Source: Udeniomyces pyricola (lineage: Eukaryota; Basidiomycota; Tremellomycetes; Cystofilobasidiales; Mrakiaceae). Taken from it: a stretch of 64,000 bases of DNA. The stretch lies in NCBI GenBank assembly GCA_039545295.1, contig BCIK01000001.1:1-64000 (forward strand), read 5' to 3'. The notes under the pieces were generated by a model. The model was not told the origin of the DNA and made no database searches. It saw only the letters and a program-made list of their open reading frames with translations. A program made the translations under genes and the position numbers. This document shows, piece by piece, positions 55,901-64,000 of this stretch. How positions within the stretch are numbered: position 1 is the first letter of the stretch; each line of letters begins with the position of its first letter.

Positions 55901-57179
55901 CTACATGTTCCTTTCTCCGGGAACGGTCGATGCTGACAAGCAGCTCTTTGCGGGCCAGGCCGCGCTTCAGGTTGTCCTGCTCCTCGTCGCACTGGTGTGC
56001 GTGCCTTGGATGCTGTGCTTGAAGCCGTACATCTTGTGGAAGGAGCACCAAAAGATCGAAGGTCAGGGATACCAAGGGCTCTCGAGCTCGGAAGCTCCCA
56101 GGACGTCGGTCAACAACGAGGAAGAGGAGGGTCTTGGAGGAGCTGTTCCGCAGGAGGACATGGAAGAGGAGCATGTGAGTGACTTCGATCTCTTTGGGTT
56201 TCGGGTTTGGTCTGACCGCCCAGGTCAATAACGAGAGGTTCATAACGGTGATCTTGTGCTGACAATCTGGCTATCTGTTTTGCGTCTTGCAATGTCGAGC
56301 AGGGTTTCGACTTTGGCGAGATCATTGTTCACCAGGTTATCCACACCATCGAATTCTGTCTCGGTTCGTCCTCTTTGTATCTTTTGCTTTGATTGCGCTG
56401 CTTTGACTTGAATATTTGCCCAAACTCATGCTTCCTCTCTGGTGATTCAACCCCCCTGCCTTGCGTTGCCTTGGTTCTTGTCTGCCTACTCCTGCTTCCA
56501 TATCTGTGTCTTTGCAGGTTGTATCTCCAACACCGCCTCGTACCTCCGACTCTGGGCTCTTTCCCTCGCGCATGCTCAGCTTTCTGAGGTTCTCTACAAC
56601 ATGACACTCGAGGGTTCGTTCCCGACTAAAGCCTCGGAAGCCGGCATCTTCACTACTCTCTTTGTCGTCTTCATGTTTGCGACATGGTTCGTCTTGACGC
56701 TGGCGATTTTGTGTGTCATGGAGGTCAGTCTTGTTTATCTGTTTCGGATCAATCTTGTGCTCGAATTCGTGCTGCTTGATCTCTTCCCACTCTCCTTTCT
56801 TGATGAGTCATTCATGAGTAGACTGACTGATGCACTTTACCCTTCTGCATGTCTCTTTGATCGTATGATCTCTTTCACCTCAATTGCTCCCATCAGGGTC
56901 TGTCTGCCTTCCTTCACGCCCTCCGACTCCACTGGGTTGAGGCAAACGGAAAGCACTACATGGCTGGTACGTCAGACCTCACGACAGCCCTTCAATTGTT
57001 CCGTTCTGTCCTCGCTTGATCTTGCTGCTCTCATCCGGCAAGCATCGTCGAGTCAGTAAAAGGATTTCTAGCGAATCCAAGCTAATTACGTTGTCCTTTC
57101 TTTTTTCCTCTCTTCTGTAGGCGGATATCCCTTTGCTCCCCTCAGCTTCGCTTCGCTTACCCAAATCGAAGAAGCCTAG
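52982..57179 (+). CDS. VPH1: V-type proton ATPase subunit a (VPH1/STV1)
   Basis: Membrane stator/proton half-channel subunit of the Vo sector. Twelve exons: 52982-53009, 53188-53231, 53335-53391, 53607-53936, 54125-54775, 54913-55220, 55352-55613, 55701-56174, 56303-56363, 56518-56723, 56897-56966, 57121-57179; 849 aa, the usual length. Cytosolic half: [54 protein letters not shown] and [12 protein letters not shown]. Membrane half: [52 protein letters not shown]7 region [20 protein letters not shown] contains the Arg needed for proton transport. The C-terminus [17 protein letters not shown] is assembled from the last two exons. Three donors are GTTCGT and one GTCCGT. A single gene is seen, so VPH1 versus STV1 paralogue identity is not resolved. 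Confidence 0.96.
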
Positions 57180-58023
57180 ATGTCTCTTGTTCTCTTTCCC
57201 TTCCGACTTGTCCTTCTCCTCAATATCCCCCTCCCCCCCTTCCCCGACCACGAGCCTCCTTGCGTGGCCGCTCTTTCGATCCCTTTCTCTTGACTTTCTT
57301 CTTTCTTGCTCACACACTCCAAATACGTCTCAAGCTTGTCTTTCGATCGATTTTTCCCCCCTTTGTCGTTCGTCTTTGACACAGACACGTGTTGTGTATT
57401 TCAACGGAATGGAATGATATGGCCTTGCTCTATCCCTTCCGCCTGGACCATGTCTTGATATGATCTTTTTAGTGTGATACGTACGGAGACGATGTCGTGA
57501 GGGCGGTGGCATTTGGATGCATGGTCACTTGTGATCGGCTTGTACATAGCTTATATATGGGTTGAACATGTATCAGAATCGATCGTGGAGCAGGCCGTCC
57601 GCGACGGATGGCGGAAGATGGATATATATTTCTAGTACGTCATGCAGCTGATCATGAGATGAGATTGATGACGCTGAACGTTTGAGGTACATCGAGTACG
57701 TCAAGAAATTGAAGGAGAAACAGTGCACGTATGACGTAGGATGGAAACACTGCCAGTGCATACTTAAGGACTTGGATGTTAGTGCGATAGAACGTATGAT
57801 CAGGTATCTAACCTGCGCCTTGTCATCATCCATAAGCACAGCCATTGCACGTGGTCGCTGCGGAAACCACGAGCGATTAACGAGATCTGGATACCTCGAG
57901 TCTCGTCATGATCAACGATCTCAACAACCGGTCTCAAGCGCTCAAGCTTCGATCGATCTCGCCTTCACCCATAACCGCCTGGAACCCAACCTCCTCACTG
58001 TCCACATCGACCTTTCGTCTACC
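57180..58023. other. Spacer between V-ATPase a and UBC6e-like gene
   Basis: 3' UTR of the V-ATPase gene, then promoter of the E2 gene. Two overlapping open frames near 57573-57900 lack similarity and codon bias and were not called. Confidence 0.55.
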
Positions 58024-60229
58024 ATGGCGACCCGTACAGCTCACAACAAAAAGAACTCTTGTCAGTCTCAACGCCATCTGACCGATACTGAAAAACCTTT
58101 CAATCACAGTCGGACCAAACATCCCTTGTCCTGCTTCATACACGCCTTGTCCTTTGGCGCAGCCTCAGCTATACATCCCATTGGCAGCTCGATAGCTTCA
58201 GCACTTGGTACTCAACGCACTTATCTTTGTCTTCATCTGTGTGGACTGTCCTATCGTGCTCTGACGTAGCTGTCAAACGAATCATGCAAGAGGCTTTAGA
58301 GCTCTCGCGAGATCTATGCACGGATTATACCGCCGCTCCTACCGAGGTATGTTCAGCCTCGACCCCCCCCCCCCCCCATCCTCCCTCTCCTCGACGCTGT
58401 ATTCTTCACAGGTCATTTCGCTAGAACATTCAACCACTAATATACTCTGACTTACAGGACAACATCTTTGAGTGGCACGCCACGCTGCGAGGCGCACCAC
58501 TAACGGATTTCGACGGAGGGCTATACCATGTTCGGATCTCGTTACCCGTGCGTGATCATCCTTGGCCTGATCCAATGGTAGTGTCGTTCAATCGCTGACG
58601 TTGCCTCATTGCGCTGGAAAAAAAAATTGGGTGTATCCAACAGTCGGATTATCCGTTCAAGCCCCCTGATCTACTCATTCTCACTCCTAACGGTCGATTC
58701 GAAACGAATAAAAAAGTCAGTTATTTAGCGAAGAGCGCGGGGAGGGGTACTTTCCTAGTGGTTTCATCCTCTCTTTGTGTTTTCACTCCTGTCCCGCTAG
58801 AGATAAAGACGACAAACACGTTCTTGACGTGCTAAAGTTGAATTTGGCTTGGTTCTGTTTGGATTCAAGATATGTATCGATGGGATCACTAGTTTCCACG
58901 CTGGTAGTTGGCAACCGGCATGGGGCATCCGAACTGGTACGTCCATCTCCCTAGACTATCTTTCAACTCTCTTTCCTTGTTGTTCATCCTATGCGTCTAA
59001 TCTAACCACTCACATGAAACGTTGTCGCCTCGGTTGCGATTGTCTCGGTGCTTCGTCCCAGCCATCGTGGGTCTCCAAGCGTTCTGGCAAGCGAAAGGAA
59101 CAGCACTCCAATCGGTCGGCGCTATCGATCTTCCCTCCGCCGAACGGAAGCGATTAGCGAGACTGTACGTTCCCATCAACTCTCACTCGACGTTTGAGGT
59201 TTTCTATTGTGATGGGAGATTCTATTGTGATAGGAGAGGGGAAGAGACGGGTTCATCATTTTGTGGGAGGACGATGGATGTCGAGATCTGGCACTGACGG
59301 ATGCGGTGGGTAAATTCTCATTTCGCTGATCTGCACGATACGTCCTTCCCAGGTCACGAGGGTGGAAGTGCGAGGAATGTGGACAAACCTGCGAGGAGAT
59401 GCTACCCATGCCAACAAGACCTACGCCACTCGATTCGAAGCCATCCTCGACTCGAGACGATGTTCCCTTGACGGCAGCGGGAGGACAAAGGGATAGTGCG
59501 GTTTCGTCTGACGAACAGACAGCCAGTCAAGTCGGGGAGAGTTCTCTGAAAGATGACGCCTTGGCAAGTCTGATCTCGGATCATCATCATCCGACATCAC
59601 CATCTCTTGTATCAGCCCTTCCATGGTCGTCCTGCGACATGACCGCTCCGGGAGAGTCGCCATCGACCGTCGTCGATACGGCGGTGCCATCTCCATCATC
59701 TTACCCATCACTCTCATCCACTTTCACCCCTTCCGTAACCACTGAAAAACTCGTCACGCCAGATTACGATGCCGAGAACGAACTATGCCAACCTGTACCA
59801 CTTGCCACTGCAAGTACCGCTACTACTGTAACAACTATGATACCCACATCGTCGTCGATCCCCATGACTTCTGCATCTGCTCATTCGGTTCGCGAACAAG
59901 AAGACCAGCTCCCGTCAACCCCCATGGCACTCCTTACGAAGACAACAACATCCTCATCATCATCATCACCACCGACACCAACTGCTACGAAGAGCAACTT
60001 TGCTTCCTCTTCTTCTTCTTCCTCTGTTCCTACCGTATCCCATCCTTCTTCGTCACACAGCACCATCCCGCCAGACCTTACGATCCTCTCACCACCTTCT
60101 TCTTCCCAAGAAGAACAACAACAGCAACAGCAGCAGCACTCGTCTTCGTCGCCTCCAGTTTGGTTTGACGCGGTATTTGGCGCGCTCTTGGCGGCGTTGA
60201 TCGTCTTGGTCGCAAGGAAATTTGTGTGA
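58024..60229 (+). CDS. Tail-anchored ubiquitin-conjugating enzyme, UBC6/UBE2J type
   Basis: ER-anchored E2 of the Ubc6/UBE2J group, used in ER-associated degradation. Exons 58024-58060, 58270-58346, 58458-58547, 58644-58715, 58870-58936, 59062-59164 and 59353-60229 join in phase to 440 aa. UBC fold: AVKRIMQEALELSRD, DNIFEWHATLRGAP, GGLYHVRISLP, SDYPFKPPDLLILTPNGRFE, then the active-site Cys in TNKKICIDGITSFHAGSWQP followed by AWGIRTAIVGLQAFW. After the fold comes a short Cys cluster, REWKCEECGQTCEEML, then a roughly 230-residue Ser/Thr-rich linker with a Gln run. It ends in a tail anchor: WFDAVFGALLAALIVLVARK with two more residues. The SFHAGSWQPAW box (SYHPxxWxPxW in relatives) argues for UBE2J/Ubc6 rather than other E2s. 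Confidence 0.92.
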
Positions 60230-60917
60230 TGACGTCATAGGCCCACCGAGCCAGATGAGGAAAGAGGAAGAAAAAAGATAGAGGAAAAAAAAGAGGGGAA
60301 AAAACTCAGCGCGGGTTATGATTGTTGTCGTTTATGTCTGTCTGTGAGGATGGATGTATACAGGGGAGAGGAGTGGTCTGGAACGAATGCGGAGGGAATA
60401 AAGGGAGGGAAGGGTTTGTTTGTTTGTTTGTTTTCTTCTTTTCCTCCGATTTCCTTTCTCTTGTCTCCTTCCTCGTTCTTCTACATACTGTTTCTTTAAA
60501 TCCCTTTTCTTCATTCGCCTGGTTTTCTTCTTCCTCTTCTGCATCAAAAAGACTCTCCTTTCCCCTTCCTTGGCCCAGCTTCCCCTTCCCCCAATTCCGT
60601 TTTTCATCCCTAGATATCCCAGGTCTCTCATCCGGATGATCATACACCCTCATCACATACAGTACACGCCCCCGTCCCCCCCCTCCTTCCCCGAACGTTC
60701 ATATCCTCCATCATGATCAAGAATTGTCTCCACTTGCCATTATTTATTTCCCCATCAACAAGAAAAACTTCCTCAAGAGTAATACTCCCAGGCCATCCCT
60801 TTTCCAAAAGGGGGGGGGGGGAAGATCATTGGATACGTCTCGTGAAGGCAAAGACAGAGGGGTAAAAAAGGAAGGGGGAGGGGGATGTTATCGATCTATT
60901 TGTCTAAAGAGTAGGTA
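60230..60917. other. Convergent spacer between UBC6e-like gene and GOT1
   Basis: Low-complexity spacer: purine-rich 60255-60310, (GTTT)n near 60416-60432, a G11 run near 60811. No gene seen. Confidence 0.6.
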
Positions 60918-62358
60918 CTAGACGGCTGAACGAACGCCGACGATTCGGTCGACGGCCTAGATATGATATAAATAAGAAATTCGGGGTTGATTTGCGTTTG
61001 GGTTTGGGTTTTTTATGTATGTATAAAAAGAAAAGAAAAAACGGTCGAGGTTTGGTTTTTTTTATATAGTGAGACACATCAACGGGTGGATGGGGGTTGG
61101 TTTTAAAGAGAATGAAAGAGAGAGAGAGAGGGGGGGGGAAGAGAAAGGGATTGATTGATAAGGGGGGGGGGTCAATCGATGTGATTTCTGGATGTTGCAG
61201 AGTGAGAAAGAAAGCAAAGGGGGAAAGAGAGACAGAGGAAAGAAAGGAGGGAATGGAAGAGAGACTTACGCCTCGGATGTAAGGTAGGGAAAGGAACGTG
61301 CCGATCACGGGGAGTTGTCTGAGGAAGTTGAGGATGACTGGGAAGAAATCGCTGGAGGATGCATATGGATGAAACAAAAAGGGGGGGGGGGGGGGGNGGG
61401 TGATTGAAGGGGTAGGGAGAGGAAGTTGGATGATGGGGGGTTTGGTTTTGGTAGATGTTGGTGGTTCAGATGAATTGACGTGAGAACTACGAGGGAAGTA
61501 CAGAGGACGGAAGGAGAGGAGGGGATGATGGTTATGAGGGAGGGAGAAGAACGTACCCGAAGAGGTTGAGGAAACCGAAAGCTTCGATGATCACGCCCAC
61601 AAACGGCCACTGTCCGAACGAAGATGAACGATACAAAAGAAGAGATCGCATCAGTTCTCTTTTCTTCTCTCTCTGCCTCACCCTAAGTCGTCTGTTGTCC
61701 TTGCGATACGCGGGCGATTTCTTCAAATCGGAGTTGTAGTGTTTTTTTTTTTTTGGTTTTTTTTTGGAAGGATTTTCTCTTCTTCTTAAATTTCTTTTCT
61801 TGATAGGATGTACCTTGCAAAACACGAGGATGATGCCTCCAAGGAAACACGCGGTTCCTCTTAGCTTTTGTTTCCTAGCAAAGAACTGGAACGTCTTGGC
61901 TGGACCGATGATGAGGGTCAGACCGCCGAGGAAAAGGATCTGGGGAAGTGGGAATGTGGAAAAAGAGAGGTCAGCAGGTAAGGTTGGTATGTAAGTGAGT
62001 GTCAAAGGGTTGACGGAGAGAAGGGCTGTAAGAGGACTGAGGTGAAGATGGACGGGAGAAGAGAAGAGGGGAAGGGAGTGAGCCGGATAGGGAGGGATGT
62101 CGGTGTAGGACGAACGTTACCGAGGGCGAGAAGAGCGCCGTCAAAGAACATGACGACACCGAGCATCATAAAGAACATGCCAAAGGAAGACAGTCCGACG
62201 CCAATCTCTGCAAGGAAGGTGGTCAGAAGGATGACGATGGGAGAAAGAGAGAGAGTTGGGGATGAGTTGGGGTGGAGAGCGTAGGAATGTCAAGGGACGT
62301 TGAGATGGAATGAGCCGATGGGAGGAATGGACAGACTTTGAAGGTCAGTGAGCCACAT
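60918..62358 (-). CDS. GOT1: GOT1 Golgi transport protein
   Basis: Small four-TM protein of ER-Golgi vesicles (Got1/GOLT1). Six exons, as complement: 62337-62358, 62116-62207, 61814-61939, 61557-61609, 61270-61351 and 60918-60956; 137 aa, matching the family's ~138. The protein starts MWLTDLQKIGVGLSSFGMFF. TM2 leads from MFFDGALLALGNILFLGG. The cytosolic loop is KTFQFFARKQKLRGTACFLG. TM3/4 include WPFVGVIIEAFGFLNLFGDF, followed by FPVILNFLRQLPVIGTFLSL and PYIRGAVDRIVGVRSAV. The 22-nt first exon and the 39-nt last exon are needed for the conserved ends. The donor after ALGN is GTTCGT. Two introns carry G runs (C in sense), one with an N at 61397. Confidence 0.95.
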
Positions 62359-62952
62359 GGTGAGAGATGGACGATGTGTGGGATGGCTGAAGGCGGGCTA
62401 GGTGGGAGGGACGCTGCAGTTTGGTGGAGTGATGACGAGTTGTGAGGGATGTGGACTGGTTGATTGATTGAGTGGTCGAGAGTCGACGCGTTGGGCTTGT
62501 CGTTGGTCGTGCAGCTAGCTCTGTTCATGATGAACATGCTCCCGCGGCTGGCCATCCTCCGTCCGGCCTTCCAGCTTCCAGGACGATCGATATGCGATAT
62601 TCGATCATGATCATGACATTTATATATGTATATACCCTTACCACACAACCAACCACCACTGCCATCACACCTGCTTCTGCTCTTGCTTTGCTTTTGCCTT
62701 GCTACACACTGCTACTCCCATCACCCAATTATCCCTTTCATCACAGCCGACAGCCAACGTCACTCTTCCCCCTTCGGAACCCCCCCCCCCTCCCCCCCCT
62801 TCACCCAATCCAACCCAACCACCCCACCCACGCGGCCGGTCCGGCTCGCGTTTCTCTGCGTCCCCTTCCCCTTCCTACTCTCCTCTCCGATTCCAACTCC
62901 CACTCACCCCTCCAACCCTTTCCTCCTCATACCTATCCACTAAGCAACCCGG
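62359..62952. promoter_or_regulatory. Divergent promoter between GOT1 and the 3'-terminal gene
   Basis: 594 bp. The half next to the + strand gene is C-rich with C9-C10 runs near 62784-62800 and a TATATATGTATATA stretch near 62621. Both 5' leaders must lie here. Confidence 0.5.
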
Positions 62953-64000
62953 ATGCTCAACAAGCTTCGCAAAAAGTCCTCCTCCCTGCGTTCCCTCGCA
63001 GGCGTCTTTCAAGACGCCACGTCCCCTCCGCCCGAGACGCCGCCGCCTCCGCCGACCCCGACGCGTACTCAAACAGCCCCTTCGCTCGATCCGCTTCAAG
63101 GCAGCGAGGATTTTCGGAGCAGCTTGATCTTGCCAGAGTCCGTTGCCTTTGCTTGTTCACTCTATCAGGCGGTCATGGCCAAAAGGAGAGATGACGGTCA
63201 GAACTACCGCTGACGTTTGCATTACCCTTGTGATTTCATTTGTGTTTCCTTGTCTTCATGTCCGTCTCGTTGTCTTCTTGACGGATTCCCCCCCCCCCTT
63301 GCCTCTCACGTATCAATAACTACCCATTCATTTTGTTCCNTTCCTCCCCTCCCCCCCCCCCCCTTTTTTTTTCCTCATTCTCATGTAGCCTCGGACGACG
63401 CTTCTCGCTGCTTGTTGCCCATCCCGATTCATCCCCGATGAAGATCCGTGATCAGCTCTCTCACCTCCGACGCGTCGCCGCGGGGGCTTCTTCCTCCAAC
63501 ACGAGTTCTGTCGACCTCACTCAAGAAGAAGAAGAGATAATGCTCGAAGAAATCCGGCGGCTGAGGGACGAAAAGGGATTGGACGAGGATGAACCTGGAA
63601 TGTCTCTTGATCGGTCAGATGCGAGTGGGACCTTAAACCGGAGCAGTAGCACTGGCTCATCTGCTGTTCTAAGTCCTGGTCGGCCAACGAGAAGGAGGGA
63701 AGGTTCCTCTCCAACGTCCCCAATATCCCCATCTTCATATGGAGGAGCAGTCAAATCGTCGACCTCGAGCCGAAGTCGCTTTGGGGGATCCGAGCGCGAC
63801 CACAACCTCATTTCCCGCATGAAAAAATCGTCGTCCCGATCAAATGTGGCGTCGTCGGAGATATCGCCCACTTCCCCCAATAAGAACTCTCTTGCCAAAA
63901 TCAACGGTGTGAACCAGAGTGATCAACCTCGTCGGAATCCAGAAGATAATGCACGGACTGAGAGCCTCGCAGAAGTTGATCCGAGCGTTACGACGCATTC
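62953..64000 (+). CDS. Unknown protein, 3' partial (runs off the window)
   Basis: Exon 1 (62953-63137) starts MLNKLRKKSSSLRSLAGVF, a Lys/Arg/Ser-rich leader, then a Pro/Thr-rich linker. The intron (donor GTCCGT, acceptor ATGTAG) joins FRSSLILPD to LGRRFSLLVAHPDSSPMKIR, a split Asp codon; exon 2 from 63389 stays open to the end. The pattern SSLxLPxLxxRFSLL, followed shortly by a helix TQEEEEIMLEEIRRLRDEKG, resembles an uncharacterised fungal family I have seen but cannot name. The remainder is Ser-rich and basic (SRMKKSSSRSN). Two C-rich tracts and an N at 63340 lie in the intron. Confidence 0.65.

Noticed and set aside
55239..56243. 334-codon minus-strand ORF opposite V-ATPase a
   Set aside because: It overlaps highly conserved sense exons and crosses an intron, so it is a shadow of codon bias on the other strand.
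57573..58269. Possible small genes on both strands between V-ATPase a and the E2 gene
   Set aside because: The plus-strand frame lacks an ATG start and runs through the E2 first intron. The minus-strand 90-codon frame has no similarity or typical codon use.
1..64000. tRNA, rRNA, transposon, CRISPR, prophage, secondary-metabolite or killer-type systems
   Set aside because: Scanning by eye found no cloverleaf B-box context, terminal repeats, transposase or polymerase motifs, or spacer arrays. The genes are ordinary nuclear housekeeping genes. A tRNAscan or Infernal run would be decisive.

Overview
The window is nuclear DNA of an intron-rich filamentous or yeast-like fungus, most likely a basidiomycete. 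The evidence is the gene content (IBA57, UTP22, IMP1, QRI7, SYS1, PUS1, LIN1, GEF1, CRM1, OPA3, NDUFA4-like, V-ATPase a, UBC6e/UBE2J-like, GOT1), many short GT-AG introns (18 exons in GEF1, 22 in CRM1), moderately high GC, Ser/Pro-rich low-complexity insertions, and many homopolymer C/G and T/A tracts in introns and spacers. I cannot place it to genus. I see no rRNA, tRNA, transposon, viral remnant, CRISPR array or biosynthetic cluster.

Layout, left to right: IBA57 3' part (+), UTP22 (-), a giant mitochondrial PPR protein (+), IMP1 (-), QRI7 (-), SYS1 (+), PUS1 (-), a Cys3/MetR-type bZIP factor (-), LIN1 (+), GEF1 (-), CRM1 (+), an unknown Ser/Pro-rich protein (+), a 270-nt N gap, a CAMK-like kinase (-), OPA3 (+), an NDUFA4/MLRQ-like protein (+), V-ATPase subunit a (+), a tail-anchored UBC6e-like E2 (+), GOT1 (-), and the 5' part of an unknown gene (+). 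Neighbours are mostly arranged as divergent pairs sharing 250-1000 bp promoters and convergent pairs sharing 3' spacers.

Exon models were built by hand. GT-AG sites were joined so that reading phase is kept and family motifs are restored across junctions. For most genes every exon length is phase-consistent and the total is a multiple of three. First exons, 5' leaders and a few junctions (IBA57 intron 1 of the window, UTP22 exons 2 and 8) are less certain.

Functionally this is a housekeeping neighbourhood. Six genes concern mitochondria: Fe-S assembly, a PPR protein, inner membrane protease, t6A tRNA modification, OPA3, and a respiratory small subunit. A second group serves Golgi, vacuole and ER: SYS1, GEF1, V-ATPase a, GOT1 and UBC6e. 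A third serves RNA or nuclear work: UTP22, PUS1, LIN1 and CRM1. I found no convincing new multi-gene system. The more unusual signals are microexons of 13 and 18 nt rebuilt from conserved motifs, frequent donors of the form GTNCGT, intronic C tracts biased to the sense strand, an upstream ORF ahead of the bZIP gene, and lineage-specific insertions in otherwise compact proteins.
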